From assembly GCA_018333525.1 (NCBI GenBank), contig JAGXTF010000090.1, forward strand, positions 1 through 64,000: DNA of 64,000 nucleotides, written 5' to 3'. The stretch comes from Bacteroidota bacterium (lineage in GTDB: Bacteria; Bacteroidota; Bacteroidia; NS11-12g; UBA955). Shown here one piece after another: positions 35,453-47,100 of the stretch. The position numbers and the translations under genes are program-made. Numbering within the stretch: the first letter of the stretch is position 1; each line of letters begins with the position of its first letter. The notes beneath the pieces were generated by a model that was given only the letters and a program-made list of their open reading frames with translations, did no database searches and was not told the origin of the DNA.

Positions 35453-38400
35453 ATGAACAACTTAATGCCTTATTTAGACCCTTTTTTCTATAGTATTCGA
35501 AACAAGGCACATTTATTTTTAATTCTCTGGCTGATTCATGTGTTACCTCAAAGGCTTGGGGCACAGCAAATCACCGGACTTTCTGCAAATTATGCAGGTG
35601 TTGGAGACACCATTCGAATTAAAGGTCATAATTTTAGCAAATCTGTAAACTATTACGTTTTACTGGGTACTGCCAAACAGAATGTAATAAAAACGGATAC
35701 CAATTACCTTGAAATCCGGATACAATCCGGATTTGCCTATTCACCGGTTTCAGTGGTGGATAGCTCCAATAAAAAGAGCTTGCACTGTGGTTTATTTCTT
35801 GTTCCAAAATCTCGGGTACCGTATGATACTGCATTTACCGGGCGGTCATTTACAAATCCCAGAACGGCATTTTACATGTCGAGTTTCACAAGAGCTGCTG
35901 AGTTGAATAATGATGGATTGATGGACATGATTTCGGGATCAGGTAGCGATTTGAATATTTGGTTTAATACAGGAAATCCGGATAGTGCATTCGATATCAA
36001 TCAATTTAACAGAATTTCCATAAATAAAAAGAAATCAATTCTCGATCTGTTCGTGTACGACTTTGATTTGGATGGACGGAGTGATTTGTTCATAGAAGTG
36101 GATTCATTCATCTATGTTTATAAGGGGATAAAAAATGGAATATTTACAAAGTATCAGGTTCAGGATACCATTAGATATCGTTCAGCGGGTGCAAGCAGGT
36201 TTAATCTGTCAGATCCGAACAATGATGGCAAACCGGATATATTTTTATCCAATATTGCAACAGACGGAATCCAGTATTTTCAAAATATTTCCAACACATC
36301 CAGAATTAATTTTAGCGATCCAACAGAAATAAAACTAAGAGCAAAGCGAAAATACTATGCCGGTCAGATGTTGGATCTCAATTCAGATGGCCTTTTGGAT
36401 GTTGTTGTGCGATATGGCAACGATAGTTTGTATTGGTATAATGGCAAATACAGTTCAGGAAGTTACAGCTTTACTGCAAGGGATTCTGCATATATTCCTG
36501 GAGTTGGATTACAGTTTTTAATGGATATGGACCGGGACGGGAATCCTGATTTTGTGTATTCAAAAGCAGGATCTATGAATCAGGATTCTATAGCTGTGAT
36601 ATTTGATTTAACCGGACCCGCATCGCGATTTTCTTCCCGAAAAACGCAGGTTTCTTATTTGGGAACCATTCTTCCGCATTATGGCATAGGAGATATCTGT
36701 AATAGCGGCAAACCTGCATTTTCTGGCGGTGGCACAAAGGAAATGGTGTATTCGGATACCGGGAAATCGCTGAAATACTTTTCTAAAAATCTGGGTATTT
36801 TGCCTTCGGGATATTATTTGTCTGATCAGTATTTGATAGATTATAATAATGATGGACTGCTGGACATGCTCTATTACCAGGGAGGATATGGAATATTTAG
36901 AAAAGGAATTCGACAGATTCCAAATGTGTATCCAAACAAAATATTATTAATTTCGGATAGTTCTCAAAACCAAATTTACGATACTGTTCGCATAACCAAT
37001 AAAAGTGATCTGAATTTGCAAATTGATTCCATTTATAATCCTTCATCGGTTTTTCTTACCCGTTTCGATGGATCCAAACTCAAAACCCCGTTTTCATTAT
37101 CTAAAGACAGCAATTTGTTGGTGAGAGTGGTTTATAATACCATGAATCCCGATGTTAAGGGAGATATATCTTTCAAAATAAATGGATATGGTCCGTACAA
37201 ACTGCTACAAATTGCCACCAGTCATATCTCCAAAAGAATGATAATAAACTCCGCAAATAAATACTACTGCAACAGAGGAGATACGATCATTATCCGTGGT
37301 GCAAATTTTAGAAATGGGGGAAAGAATTGTGTAGTGAAATGGAATGAGATTGTAACATTTCCATTTAGCGGCAGTGATTCTGTTTTATATGTGAAAGTCC
37401 CCGGTACATTTGGCCAGTGTAATGTAACGATTACAGACACCTTGCGCAATATTATGTGCAGTGCTCCTTTTACTGTTTATTTGGGATTTTCCGGAAAAAA
37501 AACCCAATGGTATAATGGTAATGAATTTAAATTGGCAAAAATGCGCGGAGGGAATACTATTCCGAATAAAACGTATTTTTTAAAATCCCCGGAATTTGGC
37601 ACTCCCGATTTTTTGTTTGTACACCAAATGTCAATGGATACTGTTGCTGCAGTGCATGTTCGCAATGGTCTTTTGGGCGATACAGGTGAATTGTATGTGG
37701 AGTATGTGAAAAATAAATTTGGTGCTAAATACCAAAAGTTTCAGGGAATGGATATGAATTATGACGGCAGAATGGACCTTGTTTATGGCGATTTTATGGC
37801 TTCCCTGAACAGAAGCAAAACATACAATAGATTTTTGACAGGAGCCAACGATACTTTTAAATATGCCAAATACCCGGGCAGTGACTTTGTAGCAGCAGAT
37901 CTGGACGGAGATGGATTTCCTGAATTTGCTTCGCACAGTGAAAACCTTCCTGCATTGGTTATATTTCATACAGGAGATCCCATGAAACCGGGCTTAAATA
38001 ATTTTCATTATGAAGTGGCCAGCGATAGTATAAATTACACCAAACCCGCTTTTGTATTTGTAAACATTTTAGGGGATGCCAAACCTGAATTAATTTGTAT
38101 TGCCAATGATAAATTAAAGGTATTTCCAAATAATAGCCGATTGGGAAAGGTGATGTTTGGCGCACCAACTTCTTTTAAAAAATCCGTCGGCGGCTTTAAG
38201 CTGGGCGATTATAATGCCGATGGCCGTATGGATATATATTTTATTAACCAGGATTCTTTCATCCATATTTGGGTGAATAATTCAACAGGAACACCTTCTT
38301 TTAATCAGAAAAAGATAAAATTAAATACCATTTTTCATTATGCCGAAATGGGCGATTTTAATGGGGATGGGCGAATGGATTTTGATGCCAATTCCAATTA

Positions 38401-40670
38401 TGGCAGTCAGGGCTATATGTTGATTCAGTCTGCATCATCAGCAGATTCATTTTATTACATCAAACACAATTTAAATGGTTGGCCCAGTGGAATTACAGAT
38501 ATCAATGACGACGGTTATCCTGATTTATACCGCGCTGGTACAAACTTTTATACCAACAATTGTTGCAGGGTATATCTGGGTAACAAATGGCCGCAACTCT
38601 TATATGCAGATTCTCTCGGGAAAATAATCTCAGATACTTTTTCAATTGTTAATAAAGGAAATTTTGAAACCGAGATCGATACCATAAGAGTGCCAAATTG
38701 GTTAAGTCTGAAAAGTTTTTCAGGCCAAAATGTAAGTTTCCCTTTCATATTGAAAAAAGACTCTGTGCGGGTATTTCGAATCTCGCATACTTTAAATCAG
38801 ATTTACAGATCCGGAAACGTGGAGATTTCTGTTAAAACCTGCAATTATGTTCGCAAGCTTCTGGTGGAAGCCATGTATAAAAAGAACATCACATTGGATT
38901 CCTTATCTGTAAACCGGGTGAGGCCCGGAGACACAGTTTCGCTTTACGGACGCAACATTGATACAGGGAGAAACCATTTGGTATTGATGAACGGGTTTTA
39001 TTGTAAAGTTGTATTTAGGGCTCAGAATCACCTCAAATTTGTAGTCCCATTTGGAGCCATTACCGATTATGTGGAAGTAATGGATACTTTAACAAAAACA
39101 GTGGCATTTGGGCCGAATTTGTTAAATGTAATCGCGATAAATAACACCGGAACCTTAAAAAGAGAATTTTTTGGTGCTGAGTATAAATTAAAAGACCCTA
39201 GTCCATATAAATTATTTTTAGGAACCATAGATCTGAATAATGATGGAAATCCGGATTTGAGGGGCATAGCCTCAGGAACAACCTATACAAATTCATCTGT
39301 ATTATCTAAAAATATAAAACCCGGAATAAATCCGGTTTTTGAAACCAGAGGGGGTGGAGAATTTTGGGGTAATGCAGGAACTCAGGATATGCCCCACCAA
39401 TTCAGAGATCTCAATGCAGATGGATATATTGATGCTTCGTTTTATGTAAATCCATTTCATGGTTCATATCCAAAACCAATTGCATATATCCGGACAGAAT
39501 TGGGGCCGCCATATTCTCCCTCATCCAGCTTTTTTGGAAGCGGGCATCAGGGAGAGGTAAATAACAATGTACAAAGTATCACTGTACAGGATTTGAATAA
39601 AGATGGTCTGGCGGATATGCTTTGGGGGAAACCCACGGATAGCATGCTTGCATCTACCTATTCACCTTTTTATTTTGGAAACAGAAAAACAAGTAAATAT
39701 GGTGAGGCATTTAAATTCTACGGAAACAAAGTTGGAACTGTGAGCAATATGGCTTACAGGTTTGCTGATTTTAATGGAGACGGAAGAGTGGATATTGTAG
39801 CAGTACGTAAAATGATTGTTCCTAAAGAAAGGCGGTATACCTTCTTTAGAAATAACGCTTCCCCTGCAAAATTTCAATTTGATTCGGCATTTGCAATATC
39901 ATGCAATGACTCTCTGGAAATGTTTCCCATTGTGAATGATTTTAATGATGATGGGAAACAGGATATTATGTTCTTGTCTGGACGTTATAAACAAGGGGTG
40001 GTTTACATTAATAATTCATCTGGAGATACATTCCGATTTCAGAAAAAAACCGTAAAAATCAATCGCAATATTTCCTTGCAATATGGATTTGTTATTGCCG
40101 ATATTAATGGAGACAGAAAATTGGATCTTGCATGTATTAAAACCAATCTGATCAATAAAATTAAAGATACCATTATGATATTCGAAAACACATCGGATAC
40201 CGGGTATTCCTTTAATAATTTAATTGAAATGGAGATGAGCAAAACCCCACGGGCAATAGGTTATGGTGATGTAGATGCAGATGGAACTCCCGACTTGTTT
40301 GTCACTTTCACCAATGGAGATTATTCCATATTCCGTGGCTCCAAAATGCAGTTTTATTCAAACCCGGATTCAATCGTTCTCAATAATATCCGATCTTACG
40401 TTTATTACACCAAAACAGTAAACCTTATATCCAATGGGTTGGATTCCCTGGTGCTGGATTCCATGAAAATTCCTTATGAATTGAAATGTTATAATCTCAC
40501 CGCGTTTAAAAAGGGAGCGCCGGATTCCTTGTTGCATTTTCCAATAAAAATGAAACCAAAGGATACCATACAAATTCGCGTGGCATATCAGACAATCAGA
40601 AATGTAAATGTGGATTCTGCGATTTATGTGCATATCCATAACATGAGCCAGCCATATAGGATTCCTTTTA
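35453..40670 (+). repeat. Three tandem IPT/FG-GAP/anchor supermodules
   Basis: The IPT domains begin near 35565, 37240 and 38885 (RxGDTIxIxGxNF-like openings: VGDTIRIKGHNF, RGDTIIIRGANF, PGDTVSLYGRNI). Each is followed by FG-GAP runs and one Ig-like domain ending near 37200, 38865 and 40670. The order is the same in all three, so this is an ancient triplication at protein level; DNA identity appears low. Confidence 0.7.
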
Positions 40671-43600
40671 TAACAAACGGGAAACTGATGTACAAACTCA
40701 CCTGGAATCCGGATAAATTTGAATTTAAAAATACCGGTTTAAATTCCGAAGTAACTGCCAAATGGAAAATTTGGAACAAAGGAGTTGCAAATGCAATAGT
40801 CTCTAAAGTGGTGTATACGGGAAATACACAATTTAAAGTGGATACGGTGTTGAACAGAACACTCAAACCGGGGGACAGTATTTCCCTGAATGTAAAATAT
40901 AAAACAACCACTACAGATAGCCATAGCGGGTATTTTGTGGTAACTATTAAAGATACCAGTCTTTTGGTTAAAATACCACTCAAAGGGAATGGAGTTGGAG
41001 GTGCTATCAAATACAGAGATACACTGGACTTTAAAAACAAAACCATTGGATTCACGTATTACGACAGCTTGTATCTTTGGAACAAAGGGAATGATACATT
41101 GAGATTTTCTTCCTGGAGATACACCGGAAGTCCGTATTATGTAGTGCAGGATTCGGCGGTGTTAAAAAATCTGAAACTGCCACCCGGGCAAAAACAAAAA
41201 TTGAGATTTGCATTTAAACCACTTGCATTGGCTGATCAATGGTCCTATGTAATTCTGAAGCATAACGGATACCCTGATTCCACTATCATTTGGCTAAAGG
41301 GAAAAGGAATGGCAAAATATATGGCTTCTGATACTTTCCTTAATTTGGGGAATGTTCTTTATAACACCCTCGGTTCTAAAAAGCTAAGAATCTATAATAA
41401 AGGGAATGATACATTGAAAATCACATCCCTTGCACTAAAAAATTCCATTGGATTTAATTTACCTGCCTTAAGTTTTCCGGTTCAAATAAAAGGAAATGAT
41501 TCGCTGGTATTGAATGTTACTTATTCGCCAAAAGGTACAGAGAAAGTTTGGGACTCTATAGAAATTAAAAGCAATGCGATGAACCTCACCGGAGGATATC
41601 AAATGGTTAGAGTTACTTGTCAGGGAATGGCTCCCGGAATTTCGGATACATTTAAATTGGATATAAAAAACAAACCAAATGTATTATTATTGGATACCAT
41701 CTGGATCAAAAATACCGGAAATTACAATCTGAATTTCCAATCCATTAAATGGATGCAGAGATCCAAATATATACTTTGGAGAGATTCATTGGCAAACATG
41801 AAGAATCCGCTTACTCCAGGGGATTCCATGCGCGTGGTATTCAGATATTTTACCGATACCATCGGTCTTCATCCTGCATATATCCAAATAAAATCCAACG
41901 CACCTGTAAATTATTCCTATTTGATATTGAATGCGGTTTCAAAAGCGGGATTATACACAGGTCCAATTTTATTTAAATTTCCTACCATTAAAGTTGGGGA
42001 TACAGCCGCTACTTTCCTTAAATGGAATAATATTGGTAACGATACACTGGTACTGGATTCAGTGAGATTAAATACAAGAATTCATTTTGTAAATGTGCTT
42101 CCGGTAAATGGGATAAAAATCCCGCCTTTTTCACAATATTCCCATCAATGTAAGTTTGTTCCGAAAAATGCGGGATTGCTTTTTGATGCGATTAGAATTT
42201 ATGGAAACAGTTACAAACCTGCAAAAAATGTGAGTCTGAGCGGATCAGCGATACAAGGTAAATTGACCGATTCCTTAACCCTTCAATACCAAAGCCAAAA
42301 GCCCGGGAATTCGGTTATTGACAGCATTTTGTTAAGCAATTCCGGCTCTGCAGGAGTAACCATCAACGCGTTTCATTCCCTTTCTGCCAGTGTAAATATT
42401 AAAACAAACCTCCCATTAAATCTGGCATCCGGGAAATCTGCATATATCACATTCGAATATGTGAATGTTCAATACGGAAATCAATCGTCGCTGGGTTATT
42501 TGCTTCACAATGGAAGCGGGGATTCGACCAAAATAAGATTTTTGGTCAAAGGTATTTCAGGTATAATTTCCCCAAAAGATACAGCTGTTAATTTGGTATC
42601 GTTGGTTGGGAAAACTTTGACTGCGGATATTCCGTTCAAAAATATTGGTAATGGAGATTTGGTATTGGATAGTTTGGTGTTGGAAGAAAAGAAAATAGAG
42701 TTCGATATTTCTTTAAATTCAACACCGAAAACCATTATTCCGGGTGGTATATTTTATGTCAATATTCAATTTAAACCTACAATTGCAAAAGATTATACGG
42801 ATACCGTTGCTTTATTTAGTGATGGTTTGATATTAAAAGCCCGGCTCGCTATTTCCGGCAAAGGTATTATGGGTGTTCTGGAATTGGATACCATACTTGA
42901 TTTTGGAAAATTAAAGAGATATGCAACCAGACAAAAAACACTGGTATTAAAAAATACGGGGAATGCCGATGTAATGATAGATTCTGTGCAGTTGAAAACA
43001 CCTTCTAATTATACTGTGGAATCCAAATTCTGGCCACAAATCATTGCAGCAGGGAATAATATAGACTTGGCAATTACATTAATAGCAGGCAACAGTTTAA
43101 CCCATATTCCAAACACTGATCTGTTTGTTTACGAACATGGAAAACCAAGCCCGCACAAGGTAAAACTTACATCGGAATTGATTTATCCAATCGGGCATTT
43201 CACCAGAAATTTGAAGTTTGGTAAAGTATTAACCGGAGACAGCGCAGCTGCCAACGCTACCATTCGAAATTCAGGTTCCGATACTTTGTTGGGCTCCGCT
43301 CCATTTTTTGCTGGAAGTTCCGGAGCTTTTCATTGGAAAACCAAAACAATGAATTATGTAATTTTACCAAATGATTCCTTGAATTTCCAGATAGTATTTC
43401 AACCTGTGGATACTTTAACATATTGGGATTCCGTGCTCACTTACTGGAACGCTGACGACAGCTTTTCCTGGTTGTACGTTGAAGGTTTAGGATATAAGAA
43501 ACTCCTCAGCGTAGCATCCAATAAAAAAGGATCTTCATTGTTGTTGTTTCCAAATTCAACTTCCGGATTGGTTTATCTGAAGAGCGATAAGCCGATATTG

Positions 43601-43753
43601 GATTTGTGGATTTTTGACAATTCAGGACGCATGATATTTCATACTTCAGAAGTAGATAATTCCCTCGATTTTACATCTTATCCTCCTGGAATTTATTACG
43701 TAAATGTGAAAACTTCTGAAGGTTCATATCATGTAAAAGTCTTGAGGGAATAA
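35453..43753 (+). CDS. Giant T9SS-secreted FG-GAP/VCBS and Ig-repeat protein
   Basis: About 2766 residues from the ATG at 35453 (the track's TTG adds two). The signal peptide has a long polar start before LFLILWLIHVLPQRLGAQ. Residues 30-1740 form three similar supermodules of about 550-590 residues, each an IPT/TIG domain, a run of FG-GAP/VCBS calcium-type motifs (18 in all, e.g. DFNGDGRMDF) and an Ig-like anchor domain. Residues 1740-2670 are nine roughly 100-residue Ig-like repeats of the choice-of-anchor D/ASPM-SPD2-Hydin type, each with an N.GN.TL strand. The last 80 residues are a T9SS sorting domain (LLLFPNSTSGLVYLKSD ... YPPGIYYVNV). Likely a cell-surface adhesin or matrix protein. No frame breaks are seen. 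Confidence 0.88.
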   Translation: MNNLMPYLDPFFYSIRNKAHLFLILWLIHVLPQRLGAQQITGLSANYAGVGDTIRIKGHNFSKSVNYYVLLGTAKQNVIKTDTNYLEIRIQSGFAYSPVSVVDSSNKKSLHCGLFLVPKSRVPYDTAFTGRSFTNPRTAFYMSSFTRAAELNNDGLMDMISGSGSDLNIWFNTGNPDSAFDINQFNRISINKKKSILDLFVYDFDLDGRSDLFIEVDSFIYVYKGIKNGIFTKYQVQDTIRYRSAGASRFNLSDPNNDGKPDIFLSNIATDGIQYFQNISNTSRINFSDPTEIKLRAKRKYYAGQMLDLNSDGLLDVVVRYGNDSLYWYNGKYSSGSYSFTARDSAYIPGVGLQFLMDMDRDGNPDFVYSKAGSMNQDSIAVIFDLTGPASRFSSRKTQVSYLGTILPHYGIGDICNSGKPAFSGGGTKEMVYSDTGKSLKYFSKNLGILPSGYYLSDQYLIDYNNDGLLDMLYYQGGYGIFRKGIRQIPNVYPNKILLISDSSQNQIYDTVRITNKSDLNLQIDSIYNPSSVFLTRFDGSKLKTPFSLSKDSNLLVRVVYNTMNPDVKGDISFKINGYGPYKLLQIATSHISKRMIINSANKYYCNRGDTIIIRGANFRNGGKNCVVKWNEIVTFPFSGSDSVLYVKVPGTFGQCNVTITDTLRNIMCSAPFTVYLGFSGKKTQWYNGNEFKLAKMRGGNTIPNKTYFLKSPEFGTPDFLFVHQMSMDTVAAVHVRNGLLGDTGELYVEYVKNKFGAKYQKFQGMDMNYDGRMDLVYGDFMASLNRSKTYNRFLTGANDTFKYAKYPGSDFVAADLDGDGFPEFASHSENLPALVIFHTGDPMKPGLNNFHYEVASDSINYTKPAFVFVNILGDAKPELICIANDKLKVFPNNSRLGKVMFGAPTSFKKSVGGFKLGDYNADGRMDIYFINQDSFIHIWVNNSTGTPSFNQKKIKLNTIFHYAEMGDFNGDGRMDFDANSNYGSQGYMLIQSASSADSFYYIKHNLNGWPSGITDINDDGYPDLYRAGTNFYTNNCCRVYLGNKWPQLLYADSLGKIISDTFSIVNKGNFETEIDTIRVPNWLSLKSFSGQNVSFPFILKKDSVRVFRISHTLNQIYRSGNVEISVKTCNYVRKLLVEAMYKKNITLDSLSVNRVRPGDTVSLYGRNIDTGRNHLVLMNGFYCKVVFRAQNHLKFVVPFGAITDYVEVMDTLTKTVAFGPNLLNVIAINNTGTLKREFFGAEYKLKDPSPYKLFLGTIDLNNDGNPDLRGIASGTTYTNSSVLSKNIKPGINPVFETRGGGEFWGNAGTQDMPHQFRDLNADGYIDASFYVNPFHGSYPKPIAYIRTELGPPYSPSSSFFGSGHQGEVNNNVQSITVQDLNKDGLADMLWGKPTDSMLASTYSPFYFGNRKTSKYGEAFKFYGNKVGTVSNMAYRFADFNGDGRVDIVAVRKMIVPKERRYTFFRNNASPAKFQFDSAFAISCNDSLEMFPIVNDFNDDGKQDIMFLSGRYKQGVVYINNSSGDTFRFQKKTVKINRNISLQYGFVIADINGDRKLDLACIKTNLINKIKDTIMIFENTSDTGYSFNNLIEMEMSKTPRAIGYGDVDADGTPDLFVTFTNGDYSIFRGSKMQFYSNPDSIVLNNIRSYVYYTKTVNLISNGLDSLVLDSMKIPYELKCYNLTAFKKGAPDSLLHFPIKMKPKDTIQIRVAYQTIRNVNVDSAIYVHIHNMSQPYRIPFITNGKLMYKLTWNPDKFEFKNTGLNSEVTAKWKIWNKGVANAIVSKVVYTGNTQFKVDTVLNRTLKPGDSISLNVKYKTTTTDSHSGYFVVTIKDTSLLVKIPLKGNGVGGAIKYRDTLDFKNKTIGFTYYDSLYLWNKGNDTLRFSSWRYTGSPYYVVQDSAVLKNLKLPPGQKQKLRFAFKPLALADQWSYVILKHNGYPDSTIIWLKGKGMAKYMASDTFLNLGNVLYNTLGSKKLRIYNKGNDTLKITSLALKNSIGFNLPALSFPVQIKGNDSLVLNVTYSPKGTEKVWDSIEIKSNAMNLTGGYQMVRVTCQGMAPGISDTFKLDIKNKPNVLLLDTIWIKNTGNYNLNFQSIKWMQRSKYILWRDSLANMKNPLTPGDSMRVVFRYFTDTIGLHPAYIQIKSNAPVNYSYLILNAVSKAGLYTGPILFKFPTIKVGDTAATFLKWNNIGNDTLVLDSVRLNTRIHFVNVLPVNGIKIPPFSQYSHQCKFVPKNAGLLFDAIRIYGNSYKPAKNVSLSGSAIQGKLTDSLTLQYQSQKPGNSVIDSILLSNSGSAGVTINAFHSLSASVNIKTNLPLNLASGKSAYITFEYVNVQYGNQSSLGYLLHNGSGDSTKIRFLVKGISGIISPKDTAVNLVSLVGKTLTADIPFKNIGNGDLVLDSLVLEEKKIEFDISLNSTPKTIIPGGIFYVNIQFKPTIAKDYTDTVALFSDGLILKARLAISGKGIMGVLELDTILDFGKLKRYATRQKTLVLKNTGNADVMIDSVQLKTPSNYTVESKFWPQIIAAGNNIDLAITLIAGNSLTHIPNTDLFVYEHGKPSPHKVKLTSELIYPIGHFTRNLKFGKVLTGDSAAANATIRNSGSDTLLGSAPFFAGSSGAFHWKTKTMNYVILPNDSLNFQIVFQPVDTLTYWDSVLTYWNADDSFSWLYVEGLGYKKLLSVASNKKGSSLLLFPNSTSGLVYLKSDKPILDLWIFDNSGRMIFHTSEVDNSLDFTSYPPGIYYVNVKTSEGSYHVKVLRE
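40680..43490 (+). repeat. Nine ~100-residue Ig-like (choice-of-anchor D type) repeats
   Basis: Repeated pattern of a strand pair, then a WNKGN.TL or KNTGN..L segment, a PG(D/G)S turn and a closing (K)G.G strand, about every 300 bases. The units are diverged in sequence but regular in length and lead directly into the T9SS sorting domain. Confidence 0.7.
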
Positions 43754-43882
43754 ACAGTTTTTGTCTATTTTTCGTCATACAACGATTACTGACATTTACC
43801 TGATTCACGTTTTGGCGTATAAACGTTCTATATAAGAAAGGCAGCTTTGGGCTGCGATGTAAAACGTTTAAAATTAAATACC

Positions 43883-44107
43883 ATGTACGCAATTGTTTTC
43901 TTCATTGTTTATCTCATCACCTGTACTTTAGGTGCCATTGTAACACAGTTTACCGGCGATTCCGGCAGAAGTTTCCGGGAAGCCATTTTAGTTTGGTGGT
44001 TTTTCCCTTTGGTGTTTTTCTATTTTTTCTCCGCACTTATTTTTGAAGGACCGAAAGAATTGGTTCACAGCATGCGCGAATTCAGGAATGAAATGTTGAA
44101 TACCTGA
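43883..44107 (+). CDS. Small two-helix membrane protein
   Basis: A 74-residue protein from the ATG at 43883 with two membrane helices (MYAIVFFIVYLITCTLGAIV and ILVWWFFPLVFFYFFSALIF) and an amphipathic C-terminal tail (KELVHSMREFRNEML). The track's earlier start adds 12 residues over a hairpin (GCAGC TTTGG GCTGC) and lacks support. No family recognised; real coding is favoured by the clean membrane pattern and an isolated, well-spaced position. Confidence 0.55.
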   Translation: MYAIVFFIVYLITCTLGAIVTQFTGDSGRSFREAILVWWFFPLVFFYFFSALIFEGPKELVHSMREFRNEMLNT

Positions 44108-44136
44108 TATGGAAAACAGGTTTGTAAAATTGAACC

Positions 44137-47100
44137 TTATTCAGTTATTGGGTTCGTAGACCATATAATTTTTCTTTGATTGAGGTTGTACACCGCCATC
44201 TCCGGGCCATTATATAAAAATACGAGTTCATCGGATAACTCATAGTTTTTCCAATCTCCGGGAATAGGACTTCCATCTCCAAAGTAAAATTTCAGATTTT
44301 CGGATTGCTCAATGCTGAATAAATCAAAGGGCAGCTTCTGAACCGAGGAATAAACCGGTGGGAGCATCCACATGCCTTTTTTGGAGATAATCCCGGATTT
44401 GCCCTTTAAATTGCGAACAAGGATATATTCACTATCCGCATAAGTTATAGTTTGCAATATTGGTAATGCAGATTTGCTGCCATCCATAAAATTCAGGCTG
44501 AATGCATCCCCGGATTTTACAGGTACAAAACCCATCTGGTGCAAGCTTAAATGTTCTTTTCTGCTCACTTCACCACCCTTCCATAATACTGGTTGTATAT
44601 CAGTTTCTGAATGGGATATTTCTTTCTGTATGGCAGAGAATGCCAAACGGTTAGAATGCAGTTCCCGGGCCATATATTTGTGTTCCTTTATGTCGCGGAT
44701 ATCCGTTGTAGATTCCAATTTTGTCAGCCGCCCATTTCTCAAATCCATCATCACAGATTCGCCCTTCATTTTTAAAACTGCATATGGAAATATTTTTTCA
44801 GGTTGTTCCTGCAAATAAGAAATTACGGTTTTCCCACTTCTGTCGGCAATGAAATAATCTTTCATTTTTTGATATAAAAAATACCCGGGTGACAATTCTT
44901 CAATTGCAAAAAACTTGTCTCCCGGTAACGGAATTTTTACTCCGTCCAATCCAATAAATACTGCATGTTCATTCTGCTGCTGAATAAAGGAAGAGTAGAA
45001 AACAGGCCCGCAATTTCCACCTAAAGTTGGGGCTTTTATCCAGGAAATGGAGGTGTCAATTATTCCCCATTTTCCATTTGCTTTGGCGATAGTTCTGGTA
45101 GAATTAAATGGGAAGACCGATTCGAATTTTTTATCTGCAACAGGTAATAAATTGCCGTCCGTTGGAATCCAGAATTTCTTTTCTTTAATAAAAGTTCTGT
45201 TGAAATGTATAGGTAAAACCCTTCCATGTATGATTACTGCATCGTCAGGTCTGGGGGATTGCAACAAATACATTTTATTATTCGCCTGAATTTGAATGTG
45301 ATCTCCAAATTTTCGCGCTGTTTCGCACCTGGCTGTTTTATTTAAACTTGCATCGGGATGGAAAAGAAAAGTTCCGGTGGTTTTGTTCAAACATAAATAT
45401 AATGGGGTATTGCCCGTTGTGGTAATTTGTTGAATACTTTGGAAATTTCCGGGGAATACCATTTTACCCAAAGTATCTGTAACAAAGGCCCAAACCCCGG
45501 ATCCTACGCTTTGTCCCAAATAGAATTCCGAAAGATAGGATGCACCTTTTCCGTCCAGTCCTTCTATGGGCATTACATTGCCTGACGCATTCAAAATATA
45601 CCACGCACCACTGATGCTCCCACGGTATTTGTTAGAAATACCTTCAAATAGATTATAATCTTCGCGGTTGTTGGACCAGTTTCCCAAAACAGCCCGCCTG
45701 GCACCGGATTTAAATGCTGTGATATAGTCGAATTCCTCCGTTAGTCTGAAGCTGTCTCTCTGAACCAGACAGTATTTTCCATTGGATTTAATCACCCGGA
45801 TAGTAGCGAAATTATTGCGTAAATCATTCCCCGAAATATAATCCAATGCACTGTCCAAAACAGAATAATCGCTATGCCTGAGCAGGTAAAATTGTTGTAT
45901 TTCCCTGTATGAAATCTTTCCCGATTTATTTGGTTTCAGCGGAATTAAGGTTTTTTTCATCACCGCAGAAAAACTGGATGTGGTAATAGCGACGCTGTCA
46001 AAATAGGCAGGAACCATGGTGTCTTGAACAAATCCCAGACTATCCAGAGAAAGCAACATCACTTTTTTTCCTTGTTTATTTTCAGTATACCTCCATTGTA
46101 AAGATCCGGCTCTGATGTTTCTCCTGTTCGTTGTATTTCTTACAGAAGTTGCATCCCAGGGGTTGTTACGCTGGCTTACTGCTTTAGAAACCACACCGGA
46201 AAAAGACATTTTATTCACCAAAGAATTATTTTCAATATCATAAACATCCAGGGTATTTCCGTTGTAAGCTTTTAAATAATCTGCACCCATAATAAAATGG
46301 GTATATTGAAAAGGAGTTTCTATTTGGTTGTAAGTCAGGTTGTACACTCCGAAAAGGGCAGCTGGCTTTTTCAGTTGTAAAAAACGCTCTTCCAGTAAAG
46401 AAATCGACTCATATTCCATGGGTATTTTCAACTGCATACTACTGTCGAGATATCCGTATCGCCCTTCCATATTTTGAACCACCATTCCATTTCCGATACC
46501 ATTTACAGATTTGTATTTAGGCATATTTACGGAATCCATATTTCTGGAATATAAAATGGAATATTTTTCATAATCAAAAATTAAATATTCCGGATTCGGG
46601 GATTCCCGCACAAAATTGGGTGTCATGGCGAGGAAGTTATTCTGTTGTAAATCGTAAATGCGATCTTTTCCTTTTCCAAAAACGTACAAAAAATTTTCTC
46701 CCAACATCCGGAATTGATACCCTTTTGGAAATTTAAAGTAGGTGTTACCGGTTGAATCCATCATGCGCCCGACACCACTTTTGTAATACCCGATGAAGTT
46801 GGAAGATCCAAAACCAGCGGGACTTACAGATACAAATGAATCAGATGCAATTGGGTTGCCGAATCGGTTATAAATTTGAATACCGGATTTGTTTCTGGTA
46901 TAGAAATATTGAGAATTACAATAGAAAACAGGTACCAATTTTAGACGAATGATACTGTTTCCATCTCTGTTCATCAAACCATTTTCACCATTAACATTGA
47001 ATTCAAAAATATTGGGGATTTGTGATTTTCTGATATAATCAAAGGCCCTATTGGTAATGGTTTTTCCTGCCGGGTCAGAAAGAAAAAATTTGCCATTCTT

